A stretch of 64,000 nt of DNA from an uncultured Alphaproteobacteria bacterium. GTDB taxonomy: Bacteria; Pseudomonadota; Alphaproteobacteria; Caulobacterales; Caulobacteraceae. Where the stretch lies: NCBI GenBank assembly GCA_903822175.1, contig CAIJOB010000042.1, forward strand, positions 1 to 64,000, written 5' to 3'. Below the pieces are notes generated by a model. The model was not told the DNA's origin. It made no database searches and saw only the letters and a program-made list of their open reading frames with translations. The translations under genes and the position numbers were made by a program. Shown in pieces: positions 29,740-39,161 of the stretch. Positions within the stretch are counted from its first letter, which is position 1. Each line of letters opens with the position of its first letter.

Positions 29740-30384
29740 TCAGAAGAGTCCGGGGATCATCCGGTAGCGCACGATCCGGGCATAGCGGCGATAGGCGCGG
29801 TCCTGCTGCAGCCAGCGCTCCTCGCGCAGGATACGGCCGACCTGGCAAAGGCAGGTCACGCCGATCAACAGCGCGTTGAGCCAGGTCGGGTTCATCAGCA
29901 GATAGGCCAGGTGAGCCAGGGCGTAGCCCAGGTACATCGGGTGGCGAATGAAGACGTAGGCGCCCCGCATCCGCACGCCGCGGTTGGCGGGCGCCAGGCC
30001 GAAGCTGCGGTTGAGGCTGAATTTGGCGGCCAGCGTGATCACCAGGCTCTGGCCAGTCAGCGCCACCGCCACCGCCATCGGGACGATCGGTTCGCCGCCG
30101 GGCCGCGCCAGCATGGCCAGCAAGGTGCCGCCCAGCGCCATGATCCAGTCGGCGGGGTCGGGGCTGATGCTGGTCGCCGGGCGTCGCATCAGCACGTACC
30201 AGACCGTCACCACGTCGGTGGCGGCGATCACGAAGTTCAGCCAGTGGGCCGGATCATAGTTGGCGACCGCGTAGCAGAGGAAGGCGATCACTACCGTCGC
30301 GCGCTCGGCGAGGTCGATGAGGCGCGGGGTGAGGTCACCCTTGCGGACTCGGGTCGCCTGGTCGGTCGCTCGCAACGCGGTCAC
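29740..30384 (-). CDS. isoprenylcysteine carboxyl methyltransferase-like membrane protein
   Basis: GAYVFIRHPMYLGYALAHLAYL...REERWLQQDRAYRRYARIVRYRMIPGLF. Confidence 0.75.
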   Translation of the reverse strand: MTALRATDQATRVRKGDLTPRLIDLAERATVVIAFLCYAVANYDPAHWLNFVIAATDVVTVWYVLMRRPATSISPDPADWIMALGGTLLAMLARPGGEPIVPMAVAVALTGQSLVITLAAKFSLNRSFGLAPANRGVRMRGAYVFIRHPMYLGYALAHLAYLLMNPTWLNALLIGVTCLCQVGRILREERWLQQDRAYRRYARIVRYRMIPGLF

Positions 30385-30559
30385 TCGTGGTCCCTCACAA
30401 GCGCCGAAGATTTCACAACGAAATGAAGGCCATGATAACCCTTGCGGTTAGCGATGACTGAATCCCTGCGCGGAATGTCGCAGGGCGCGGGCGACGGGGG
30501 CTGCAAAAGCTCCGCGCAACCGCCTAGTCTCCGCGCCTCGCTTCAGGGAAAGACCGACC

Positions 30560-31330
30560 ATGCGCGCCAACCGTTTGCGGGAACTGTGGGCCGCGGGCCA
30601 GCCGGTGATCGGCGGCTGGTGCTCGATGCCGGGCGGTTTCTCGGCGGAGATGATGGCCGCCCACGGCTGGGACGCCGTCACCATCGACACCCAGCACGGG
30701 GTGATCGGCTACTCCGAGATGCTGGCCATGCTGCAGGCGATCTCCACGACGAGCGCCGTCCCCATGGTCCGGGTCTCCTGGAACCAGCCCGGCGAGATCA
30801 TGCGGGCGCTGGACGCCGGGGCCTATGGGGTCATCTGCCCGATGATCAACGACGCAGCCGAATGCGCCGCCTTCGTCCAGGCCTGCCGCTATCCGCCGGA
30901 GGGGTTCCGCAGCTCCGGCCCGACCCGCGCGGTGATCTACGGCGGCGCCGACTATCACGCCCATGCCAACGGCGAGGTGCTGACCTTCGCGATGATCGAG
31001 ACCGCGGCGGGCCTCGCCAACGTCGATGCCATCGTCGCCACGCCGGGCCTCGACGGCGTCTATATCGGCCCCTCGGACCTCTCGCTGGCCATCGGCGGCC
31101 CGCCCGGCCAGGATTCCGACGCCCCCGCCCTGATGGCCGCCTTCGACAAGATCCTCGCCGCCTGCAAGGCCGTGGGCGTCCGGGTCGGCGTCCACACCGC
31201 CAGCATCGCCTATTCGCAGAAGATGATCGGCCGCGGCTTCGACTTCGTCACCGCCGGCATCGACACCCGCTACATCCGCGCCGGCGCCAAGGAAGCCGCC
31301 GAGATGCGCGCCTGGCTGGCGGCGCGCTAG
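30560..31330 (+). CDS. HpcH/HpaI aldolase family protein
   Basis: WDAVTIDTQHGVIGYSEMLAMLQAI; MIETAAGLANVDAIVATPGLDGVYIGPSDLSLAIG. Confidence 0.92.
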   Translation: MRANRLRELWAAGQPVIGGWCSMPGGFSAEMMAAHGWDAVTIDTQHGVIGYSEMLAMLQAISTTSAVPMVRVSWNQPGEIMRALDAGAYGVICPMINDAAECAAFVQACRYPPEGFRSSGPTRAVIYGGADYHAHANGEVLTFAMIETAAGLANVDAIVATPGLDGVYIGPSDLSLAIGGPPGQDSDAPALMAAFDKILAACKAVGVRVGVHTASIAYSQKMIGRGFDFVTAGIDTRYIRAGAKEAAEMRAWLAAR

Positions 31331-31471
31331 GCGGTACGGCCCGCGAACTGCCCGTTTCGTCGGCAACGGCTTCGAAAGGCTAGCTGTGGGAACCTGATCG
31401 CGCCCAAGGCACTCCAAGAGGTGCGAAAGCTCAGCTTGGCCTGCCAGGCCGTCGTCCGCGGGAGCGTGACC

Positions 31472-31702
31472 ATGCCGAACCTCATCTGGCCGCGCGCCTT
31501 GAGCCCGCAGATCGGCCCCTCGGGCCTGATCGGCCGCACCATTCACTGGCTGGGCGTGGCGCTGGCGATCCTGGTGCTGGTCACCGCGCTGGGCTTCGCG
31601 GTCGACGGCTGGTCGGCGCCGATCGCGGCGGGCATGACCTTAGCCGCCATCGCCGTCGCGCTCGGCGCGCGAGGCGTCCGCTACCTGCTCGCCCGGGAGT
31701 AG
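31472..31702 (+). CDS. small hypothetical two-TM protein
   Basis: GRTIHWLGVALAILVLVTALGFAVDGWSAPIAAGMTLAAIAVALGARGVRYL. Confidence 0.6.
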   Translation: MPNLIWPRALSPQIGPSGLIGRTIHWLGVALAILVLVTALGFAVDGWSAPIAAGMTLAAIAVALGARGVRYLLARE

Positions 31703-31797
31703 CCCTCGCCTAAGGCGCGGGCTGCGCCAGCACCCAGTCGAGCGCCGGATCGCGGCCGGACCGTCAGCCCGTGAATTCGGGGTAATTCGCGCCAGCG

Positions 31798-32442
31798 CTA
31801 CTTCTTCAGCGGGCCGCCGGCGCCGAACTCGGTCTCGATGGCCACGTCGACGTCATCGCTGACCCCCATGGTGGTGCCCGGCGCCGGAATGCCCTGGCCC
31901 ATGCCGAACGCGGAGCGCTTCAGAACCGTGTGCGCCGAAAAGCCCACACGATTGCCGTCGTAGGCATTGGCGGTCCAGCCGCCATTATAGGTCACATCCA
32001 GCACCACCGGTTTGGTCACCCCGTGCAGCGTGAGCTCGCCGGTGACGCGCGCGGTGTTGGCGCCGGTGACATCGACCTTGGTCGACTTGAAGGTCAGCTT
32101 CGGGAACTGCGCCGCTTCGAACCAGCCCTTGCCCATCAACTGATCGTGGAAGCCCTTCGGCGGGGTGTTCAGCTCCAGGGACAAGGGATCGATGCTCGCG
32201 GTCACCACCATGGCGGCGGGATGCGCCGGATCGAACTGCATCTGGCCCTCGATGCGCGAGAACCGGGCCGTGTAGTGCGAAAAGCCCAGGTGAATGACCC
32301 GGAAGGTCACCGAGGTATGGGCCGGATCCAGCGCGTAAGCGCCAGCCGGCGGCTGCGGCGCGGCGGCGGCCATCGCGGGGCCCGCCATCAGCAGGACGGA
32401 GGCGGCTTTCAGCACGGCAAGCGCGGTGGTGGTCTTCATCAA
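31798..32442 (-). CDS. YceI family protein
   Basis: GAYALDPAHTSVTFRVIHLGFSHYTARFSRIEGQMQFDP. Confidence 0.92.
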   Translation of the reverse strand: MMKTTTALAVLKAASVLLMAGPAMAAAAPQPPAGAYALDPAHTSVTFRVIHLGFSHYTARFSRIEGQMQFDPAHPAAMVVTASIDPLSLELNTPPKGFHDQLMGKGWFEAAQFPKLTFKSTKVDVTGANTARVTGELTLHGVTKPVVLDVTYNGGWTANAYDGNRVGFSAHTVLKRSAFGMGQGIPAPGTTMGVSDDVDVAIETEFGAGGPLKK

Positions 32443-32583
32443 AGTCTCTCCCTCGTGACGCCCGAAGGACGCATGACCCGGGCGCGATCCGACACCGGTA
32501 TGAATTGAGAATAGGTGAAAGCAGCCCGGCGACGGATTTCGCGTTAGTCTGGCGCCGAGGAAAGCTGGGAAGGGCGCACAACC

Positions 32584-33321
32584 ATGACCTATTGCCTCGG
32601 CATGCTGCTGGACGAAGGCCTGGCGCTGGCCTCGGACTCCCGGTCCAACGCCGGCGTCGACCAGGTGATGCGGGTCTCCAAGCTGAACCTGATGCCGGCC
32701 TCGAAGGACCGGCTGATCGTCATCCAGTCAGCCGGCAACCTCGCCACCACCCAGGCCGTGGTGACCAGCCTGCATGAGGCCTACGGCGGCGGCGACCTGG
32801 CCCGCGACCTCAGCCTCGCACCGACCATGTTCGAGGTGGCCGGCATCCTGGGAGCCCAGCTGCGCGCCCGCATGGCGGCGGATTCCAGCTTCGTCGCCCC
32901 CTATGGCGACGCCAGCGGCAGCTTCCTGGTCGGCGGCCAGATCAAGGGCGAGGGCCCCAGGCTCTTCCAGATCTATTCCGCCGGCAATTTCGTCGAGGCG
33001 ACACCGCGCACGCCCTTCCTGCAGATCGGCGAGACCAAGTACGGCAAGCCGATCCTCGACCGCTCGGTGACGCCCAAGACCACGCTCACCGAGGCCGCGC
33101 GGCTGATCCTGCTCTCCTTCGACGCCACCACCCGCAGCAACCTGTCGGTGGCCCCGCCCATCGACATCCTGCTCTACCGCGCCGACAGCTTCTCAGCCGC
33201 CAACTTGGTCACCGTCGAGGAGGGCGACGCCTACTGGAATGCGCTGCGCAAGGGCTACAGCGAAGGCCTGGCCGCCCTGGTCGATGCGCTCCCGCCGCCG
33301 CCCGCGGGCTGGGGCGCGTGA
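32584..33321 (+). CDS. proteasome-type protease, Anbu (ancestral beta subunit)-like
   Basis: MTYCLGMLLDEGLALASDSRSNAGVDQV, Thr immediately after Met, proteasome beta-fold pattern. Confidence 0.85.
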   Translation: MTYCLGMLLDEGLALASDSRSNAGVDQVMRVSKLNLMPASKDRLIVIQSAGNLATTQAVVTSLHEAYGGGDLARDLSLAPTMFEVAGILGAQLRARMAADSSFVAPYGDASGSFLVGGQIKGEGPRLFQIYSAGNFVEATPRTPFLQIGETKYGKPILDRSVTPKTTLTEAARLILLSFDATTRSNLSVAPPIDILLYRADSFSAANLVTVEEGDAYWNALRKGYSEGLAALVDALPPPPAGWGA

Positions 33322-33475
33322 CGGGGACGGCTAGCGAACTTTGCTCAGCTTGGGTCCCCGCCTTCGCGGGGATGAGCGGGTAAAGGGATGTCCCTCCGGG
33401 GACGGTCCCGCCCTTACATCTCATGGATGATGCGAGCCTTTGGGCCTAGGCAGCATGAGATTTAAGCTGGAGTTT

Positions 33476-33649
33476 GGCGGAGCCTTCCTTTCCCGCGCAG
33501 CGGGAGAGGGGGACCGCTCGCCGAAGAGCGAGTGGTGGAGAGGGAGGGCGGCAAGCTCGGAGCCTGAGGCCCTCCCTTTCCACCCTCGGCTCTTCGCTGC
33601 GCTCGGCCGACGGTCCCCCTTTCCCACGAGCGGGAAAGGAAAGGCTCAA
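33476..33649. repeat. divergent GC-rich intergenic inverted-repeat element, copy D
   Basis: gagccttcctttcccgcgcagcgggagagggggaccgctcgcc...cggccgacggtccccctttcccacgagcgggaaaggaaaggctc, long imperfect palindrome. Confidence 0.65.
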
Positions 33650-35436
33650 ACCAACGCCTCGAACTCGTCGACCAGCCGCTCGAGCTGCTTCATCCCCGCC
33701 GCCCAGAACGCCTTCTCGCGCGGGTTCAGTCCGAACGGCGCCAGCGCCTCGACGTAGGTCCGCGTGCCGCCCGCCGCCAGCAGGTCCTCATACAGGGGCG
33801 CAAACGCCACCGGGTCCTCGCGGCGCTTTTCCATCAGGCCGCGCACCAGCAAATCCCCGAACGCGTAGGCGTACACGTAGAACGGCGCGTGCACGAAGTG
33901 GCTGACGTAGGCCCAGTAGTGCTCGTAGCCCTTGTTGAGCTTGATGGCCGGCCCCAGGCTCGCGCCCATCTCCTCCATCCAGATCTTGCCGATCTCGTCG
34001 GGCGCCACTTCGCCCTGCAGCCGCGCGGCATGGAAGCGGGTCTCGAAGCGGTGGAAGGCGATCTGGCGCACCACCGTGTTGATCCCGTCCTCGATCTTGC
34101 CGGCCAGCAGGCCTTTGCGCTCGGCCTTCGAGGCCTTGGCCATCAGCTGTTCGAACACCAGCCCTTCGCCCAGGATCGAGGCGGTCTCGGCCAGCGTCAG
34201 CGGCGTGTCGGCCAAAAGCGTGCCAAGCGGCGCGCACAGCGTCTGGTGCACCGCGTGGCCGAGCTCGTGGGCCAGCGTCAGCACATCGCGCCGCTCGCCC
34301 ATGTAGTTGAGGAAGACGTAGGGGTGCTTTTCCGACGTCACCGAGTGCGAAAAGGCGCCCGACTGTTTGCCCGCGCGCGGCTTCGCATCGATCCAGGGGT
34401 GGGTGAAGAAGATCTGGGCGGTGTCGGAGAACTTGGGCGCCAGCGCCTCGAAGCTCTGCAGCACCATCCCCTTGGCCTCGTTCCAGCTGTAGGTCTTGGG
34501 CTGGGCGGTATCCAAAGGCGCGTTGCGATCCCACTGGTCCAGCACGTCGCGGCCCATGGCCTTGGCCTTGAGGCGATAATAGCGGTGGCTGACGCTCGCG
34601 TAGGACTCCACCACCGCGGCCTCCAGCGCCGCGACGGCGTCGGCGTGGACCTCGTTGGCGATATGCCGCGAGGCGGCGGGGTCGGGGTATTTCCGCCAGC
34701 GGTCCTCCACCTGCTTTTCGAAGGCCAGCGTGTTGAAGCAGAGCGCCAGCGTCGGCGTCGCCTCGGCCAGCGCCTTGGACAGCCCGCCGGCCGCCTGCTT
34801 GCGCCGCGCGCCGTCGGGGTCCGACAGGCGGTTCAGCGCTTCCGACAGCGTCAGCGTCTCCCGGCCCAGCTTTACCGTGAGCCCGGCCAGTGTCTCCTCC
34901 GAGAGCCGGCTCCAGTTGGCGACCGCCGGGCCCCGGTCGATCAGCATGCGCTCCAGGTCGGGGCTCAGCTCGTGCGGCCGCGACAGGCGCACGCGGCGAA
35001 TCCACGGCCGCCAGCGCGCCGCCGGCGGATGCGCCCGGAACGCGGCCTCGATCTCATTGTCGTCGAGCTCGTTCAGCTCCAGCGTGAAGAACAGGCTGTC
35101 GGCGGCGATTTGCGCCGACCGCGCGCGCAGGTCGCCTTCGAACTTCGACCAGGCCGGGTCGTTGCGGGCCGTCGACGCGGCCAGGCCCGCATAGGCGCCG
35201 ACGCCCCACAGGCCATTGGTCGCCGCCTCATAGAGCTTGATGCCGCCATCCAGCAGCTCGCCCAGCATCCGTGGGTCGGCGCGGCGCGCCACGAAGCGGC
35301 CCTTCAGCGCCACCAGGGCGTCGCTGTCGGCCTTGGCCTTGGCGAGGTCCGTCTCAATCCTGGGATCGTCGCGGCCGGTGTAGAGGTCGCTGAGGTCCCA
35401 CTGCGGCAGGCTGTCGGTCTTGAAGGGCGCGTTCAT
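33646..35436 (-). CDS. M3 family oligoendopeptidase (PepF-like)
   Basis: TLAHELGHAVHQTL zinc motif; SVTSEKHPYVFLNYMGERRDVLTLAHELGH. Confidence 0.92.
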   Translation of the reverse strand: MNAPFKTDSLPQWDLSDLYTGRDDPRIETDLAKAKADSDALVALKGRFVARRADPRMLGELLDGGIKLYEAATNGLWGVGAYAGLAASTARNDPAWSKFEGDLRARSAQIAADSLFFTLELNELDDNEIEAAFRAHPPAARWRPWIRRVRLSRPHELSPDLERMLIDRGPAVANWSRLSEETLAGLTVKLGRETLTLSEALNRLSDPDGARRKQAAGGLSKALAEATPTLALCFNTLAFEKQVEDRWRKYPDPAASRHIANEVHADAVAALEAAVVESYASVSHRYYRLKAKAMGRDVLDQWDRNAPLDTAQPKTYSWNEAKGMVLQSFEALAPKFSDTAQIFFTHPWIDAKPRAGKQSGAFSHSVTSEKHPYVFLNYMGERRDVLTLAHELGHAVHQTLCAPLGTLLADTPLTLAETASILGEGLVFEQLMAKASKAERKGLLAGKIEDGINTVVRQIAFHRFETRFHAARLQGEVAPDEIGKIWMEEMGASLGPAIKLNKGYEHYWAYVSHFVHAPFYVYAYAFGDLLVRGLMEKRREDPVAFAPLYEDLLAAGGTRTYVEALAPFGLNPREKAFWAAGMKQLERLVDEFEALV

Positions 35437-35469
35437 GGGAGGGGATTTAGCCCCTCCCAAACGCCTTAG

Positions 35470-37578
35470 CTACTTCCCTGCGACCGTGGGCGCCGCCGGC
35501 AACGGTTCGCCCTTGCCCTGGCTGATCAGGAAGGCGCGCACGTCTTCCACGTCCTGCTTCGACAGGAACTTGGCGAAGCTGACCATGCCGTTGTGAGCCT
35601 TCACGCCCTGGATCACGATCGAGTTGAAGTCGTCGGCCGTGGTGATCATCGGCGAGCGCTTCAGGTCCGGCAGCCAGGAGCCCGTGGCGTTGGTGCCGTG
35701 GCAGACGCCGCAGTTCTCGTTGAAGATCGCATAGCCGTGCGCCTTGTCGCCGGTGGTCGCGACCTTGCTGAGGTCGATGGTCGGCTGGGCCGGCAGGATG
35801 AAGTCCTTGGCCTTTTCGGTCCCGCCGATCTTGAACACCAGCAACCGCCCGGGCAGCCGCGGCCGCACCGGCATATAGGCCGGCGCCGAGATCTGACCGC
35901 CGCCGCCCGCGCCCACCATCAGGGCCACATACTGCTCGCCGTTCAGCTCATAGGTCATCGGCGGGGCGATCACCCCGTTGCCGGTCTGGTAGGACCAGAG
36001 CTGTTTCCCGCTGGTGGCGTCATAGGCGTAGAACTGCCCCTCGGCGGAGCCCTGGAACACCAGACCGCCGCCGGTCGAGAGCACGCCGGCGTTCCAGAAG
36101 TAGGGATGCTCGACGCTCCAGACCGCTTTCTGAGCGATCGGGTCCCAGGCGATCAGATAGCCCTTGTAGGAGGCGGCTGCGGCCTTGGCCTGATCGGCGG
36201 TCATCGGGCCGGCGTTGGCCAGTGTGTTGATCCCCAGGTTCCAGGCGCCGGCCTTGTAGCCGAAGGTCTTGGCGCCCTGGTAGGCGAAGGGGTCCGACTG
36301 GGCCGGGATATAGACCAGGCCGGTCTTCGGACTAAACGACATCGGGTGCCAGTTGTGGCCGCCCAAGGGACCCGGCTGCTGCAGGTCGACGCTGCCGTTC
36401 TTATAGCGGGCCTCGGGGTTTTCCACCGGCCGGCCGGTGGCGATGTCGATGCTCTTGGCCCAGGTCACCGGCACATAGTTCTTGGCCGACAGCAGCTTCC
36501 CGGTGGCCCGGTCCAGCACATAGAAGAAGCCGTTCTTCGGCGCCTGCATCAGCACCTTGTGGACGGCCCCGTCGATCTTCAGATCGGCCAGGATCATCGG
36601 CTGCACCGCCGAATAGTCCCAGCTCTCGCCGGGGTTCACTTGGTAGTGCCAGACGTATTCGCCGGTGTCGGCGTTGATCGCCACGATCGACGACAGGAAC
36701 AGGTTGTCGCCCTTGCCGCCGGAGCGCTTTTCCTGGTCCCAGGGCGTGCCGTTATCGACGCCGAAATAGATCATGTTGAGCGCGGGATCGTAGACGATGG
36801 CGTCCCAGACGGTGCCGCCGCCGCCGACCGTCTTCCACTGGCCGTCGGGCCAGGTGGCCATGGCCTTGTCCTTCAAGACCTTGTCGGAGGGCTCGCCATC
36901 CGGCGTGCCGGTGGCGTTGGGGAGGGTGTAGAAGCGCCAGAGCTTCTTGCCGGTGGCCGCGTCATAGGCCGCCAGGAAGCCGCGCACGCCGTATTCGGCG
37001 CCGCTTTCGCCGATCAGCACCTTGTCCTTCACGACCCGCGGCGCCTGGGTGATGGTGAACGGCGTCTTGGGATCGCCGACCTGCGCCTGCCAGACGACGT
37101 GACCGGTCTTGGCGTCGAGCGCGATCAGCCGCGCATCCATGGTGCCGACGTAGACCTTGCCCTTCCAGATCGCGACGCCGCGGTTGACCACGTCACAGCA
37201 GGCGTCGAAGCCCTTGGCCCCGTCGACCTTAGGGTCATAGGACCAGAGCTGCTTGCCGGTGGCGGCGTCGAAGGCGAAGACCTTGGACCAGGCGGTGGTC
37301 GTGTAGAGCACGCCATCGACCATCAGCGGCGTGGCTTCCTGGCCGCGGTCGGTGTCGAACTGGGCGTACCAGGCCAGGCCCAGCTGCCCGACGTTGGCCG
37401 TCGAGATCTTGTCGAGCGGGCTGAACCGCTGCTCGGAGTAGCCCTTGCCGTAGGAGACCCACTCGGCGTTGGTGTCGGCCGCCGCGATGCGGGCGCCGTC
37501 CACATTGGCGGTCAGCTTCCCGCACGCCGCCACGGTGAGCGCCAGCGCAAGCGCCAGCCCGAGCTTGATGATCCGCAT
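35470..37578 (-). CDS. PQQ-dependent alcohol dehydrogenase, quinohemoprotein type with C-terminal cytochrome c domain
   Basis: DACCDVVNRGVA (adjacent Cys pair), repeated PQQ W-motifs, C-terminal CGVCHG heme site; lipobox-like TVAACGK. Confidence 0.92.
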   Translation of the reverse strand: MRIIKLGLALALALTVAACGKLTANVDGARIAAADTNAEWVSYGKGYSEQRFSPLDKISTANVGQLGLAWYAQFDTDRGQEATPLMVDGVLYTTTAWSKVFAFDAATGKQLWSYDPKVDGAKGFDACCDVVNRGVAIWKGKVYVGTMDARLIALDAKTGHVVWQAQVGDPKTPFTITQAPRVVKDKVLIGESGAEYGVRGFLAAYDAATGKKLWRFYTLPNATGTPDGEPSDKVLKDKAMATWPDGQWKTVGGGGTVWDAIVYDPALNMIYFGVDNGTPWDQEKRSGGKGDNLFLSSIVAINADTGEYVWHYQVNPGESWDYSAVQPMILADLKIDGAVHKVLMQAPKNGFFYVLDRATGKLLSAKNYVPVTWAKSIDIATGRPVENPEARYKNGSVDLQQPGPLGGHNWHPMSFSPKTGLVYIPAQSDPFAYQGAKTFGYKAGAWNLGINTLANAGPMTADQAKAAAASYKGYLIAWDPIAQKAVWSVEHPYFWNAGVLSTGGGLVFQGSAEGQFYAYDATSGKQLWSYQTGNGVIAPPMTYELNGEQYVALMVGAGGGGQISAPAYMPVRPRLPGRLLVFKIGGTEKAKDFILPAQPTIDLSKVATTGDKAHGYAIFNENCGVCHGTNATGSWLPDLKRSPMITTADDFNSIVIQGVKAHNGMVSFAKFLSKQDVEDVRAFLISQGKGEPLPAAPTVAGK

Positions 37579-37595
37579 CTAAAACGCCCTCCCGC

Positions 37596-37620
37596 GGCCT
37601 TTCGGGGAACCCGAAGGGCC
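37596..37620 (-). promoter_or_regulatory. leader hairpin upstream of the PQQ-ADH gene
   Basis: ggcctttcggg-gaa-cccgaagggcc, 11-bp arms with one mismatch, 17 nt upstream of the start at 37578. Confidence 0.45.
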
Positions 37621-37710
37621 TAGTGTTCAACAGCCGTAATCTCGGCCTTGGGGGCACTATGCGCGGGATCGCGACGCGGGCAAGCCGTCCGCAGCGTCAG
37701 TCAGCCGGCT

Positions 37711-37815
37711 CTAGCGCTTCTGGTTGGCGCTCAGCGAGATGCTTTCCGGGGGCTTGTCCTTCGGCTTCTTGGGCTTGCGGACTTCCTTGTTGGACTTCTT
37801 TTGACCCTTGGCCAT
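37711..37815 (-). CDS. 34-aa basic microprotein MAKGQKKSNKEVRKPKKPKDKPPESISLSANQKR
   Basis: Not in the ORF track (too short); SD AAAGGAG 7 nt before ATG; Lys-rich; resembles widespread short MAKGQ-type proteins. Confidence 0.7.
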   Translation of the reverse strand: MAKGQKKSNKEVRKPKKPKDKPPESISLSANQKR

Positions 37816-37842
37816 GAGGGGCTCCTTTCGGGAATTTGTGGA

Positions 37843-37965
37843 TCAGCGGGTGCTGCGGCGGTCGTTGAGCAGCGGCGTGCGCGGCGCGGCGATCGGCTTG
37901 CCCGAAGACCGCGGATCGGAGAGGTCGCGCCGTGTCGGGGTGATCGTGCCGGTATAGATCTTCAT
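37843..37965 (-). CDS. 40-aa basic microprotein MKIYTGTITPTRRDLSDPRSSGKPIAAPRTPLLNDRRSTR
   Basis: Not in the ORF track; AAGGA upstream of ATG; same strand and spacing as the microprotein next to it. Confidence 0.5.
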   Translation of the reverse strand: MKIYTGTITPTRRDLSDPRSSGKPIAAPRTPLLNDRRSTR

Positions 37966-37998
37966 GGCCATATTCCTTGGGCGGACCCGGCGCGGCCG

Positions 37999-38020
37999 AA
38001 CGCGTGGCGGGCCACGCGTT
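37999..38020. promoter_or_regulatory. perfect inverted repeat (10-bp arms) between selU and the microprotein genes
   Basis: AACGCGTGGC-gg-GCCACGCGTT. Confidence 0.6.
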
Positions 38021-38070
38021 TGATTGGGTGGCTCCTCCTAGCACGCCGCCCGCCGGCGCGGCGCGATCTT

Positions 38071-39150
38071 TCAGTCCGCGACCCGTCGGAGAATCTCGGC
38101 CGCCGCGGCATCCAGGTCCGCGGCCTCGAGCTCGCCAGCGTCGACCACACCCAGCAGACTCCGCGTCTCCTTGCGGCGCGACCGGCGGTAGGCGGGGTCG
38201 TAGTGCAGCTCCATCAGCGCCAGGGCCAGGGCCTCGAAGTCGCCGGCGTCGGCGAGCTCTCCCCAGGCCGCCAGCCGTTTGCGCCCGGGCGGGGTCGGCA
38301 TGCGGCGCAAGGCTTCGTCCAGCGCGGCGCGGTCGCCGATGATGTCGCGGTAGGCGCGGACCAGATACCGCGCCCGGGCCAGCGACTCGGCCGCGATCTC
38401 GATGCGCGGCGCCGCCGCCATCGCCTGCCAGAGCGCCGGCGGGACCATCCGTTCGCCGACCTTGCTGGATTCGGCTTCCACGAACACCGGGCGCGCAGGA
38501 TCGAAGCCGTCGAGGAGGGCCAGCAGCCGGCTCTCGAACATCTTCTGGCTGGGCTGGGGCCGGTCGCGAAAGCCTCCCAGCAGCGATCCACGATGCGCCG
38601 CCAGCCCCTCCAGGTCGACCACCTGCTGGCCGAGCTCGGCGAGCCGCAGCAAGACCTCGGTCTTGCCGGAGCCGGTGTTGCCATCGAGCACGATCAGGCG
38701 GAAGGGCAGCTCGCCGTCATAGAGCCGCGCCGTCACCTGCCTGCGCCAGGTCTTGTAGCCGCCCTCCAGCAGGGTGGTCCGCCAGCCCACCTGCGAGAGG
38801 ATCGTGGCCATGGCCTGCGACCGCTGGCCGCCTCGCCAGCAGTACACCAACGGTTGGAAGGCGCCGGTCTCGCCGGCCAGCGCCGTCTCCAGGTGGCGAG
38901 CGATATTGCGGGCCACGTGGGCCGCCCCGATCCGGCGGGCCAGGAAACGGCTCTGCTGAACATAGATCGTGCCAACCTCGGCGCGCTCCTCGTCGGTCAG
39001 GACCGGCAGGTTGATGGCGCCCGGCGCGTGGTCCTCGGCGAACTCCGATGGACTGCGCACGTCGATGATCGCCGAGAAGCCGGCCAGCGCCTTGGTGTCG
39101 GCGGTCTTCAGGATCTCGATGCCGGACAGGGGATTGGCCTTCGGGTTCAA
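38071..39150 (-). CDS. mnmH: tRNA 2-selenouridine synthase
   Basis: Rhodanese [53 protein letters not shown]; Walker [14 protein letters not shown]; next to selD. Confidence 0.95.
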   Translation of the reverse strand: MNPKANPLSGIEILKTADTKALAGFSAIIDVRSPSEFAEDHAPGAINLPVLTDEERAEVGTIYVQQSRFLARRIGAAHVARNIARHLETALAGETGAFQPLVYCWRGGQRSQAMATILSQVGWRTTLLEGGYKTWRRQVTARLYDGELPFRLIVLDGNTGSGKTEVLLRLAELGQQVVDLEGLAAHRGSLLGGFRDRPQPSQKMFESRLLALLDGFDPARPVFVEAESSKVGERMVPPALWQAMAAAPRIEIAAESLARARYLVRAYRDIIGDRAALDEALRRMPTPPGRKRLAAWGELADAGDFEALALALMELHYDPAYRRSRRKETRSLLGVVDAGELEAADLDAAAAEILRRVAD

Positions 39151-39161
39151 CGCGGCGTCGC

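Noticed and set aside
33346-33381. tgggtccccgccttcgcggggatgagcggg motif after the Anbu gene
   Set aside because: Looks like a common short alphaproteobacterial palindromic repeat or terminator-like hairpin; nothing specific to report.
33889-35469. 526-aa plus-strand ORF antisense to the M3 oligopeptidase
   Set aside because: Same shadow-ORF composition; opposite strand has the HELGH peptidase.
35593-37623. 676-aa plus-strand ORF antisense to the PQQ-ADH gene
   Set aside because: Shadow ORF of a high-GC gene: Arg/Gly/His/Val-rich composition, no domain pattern, while the minus strand encodes a complete recognisable enzyme.
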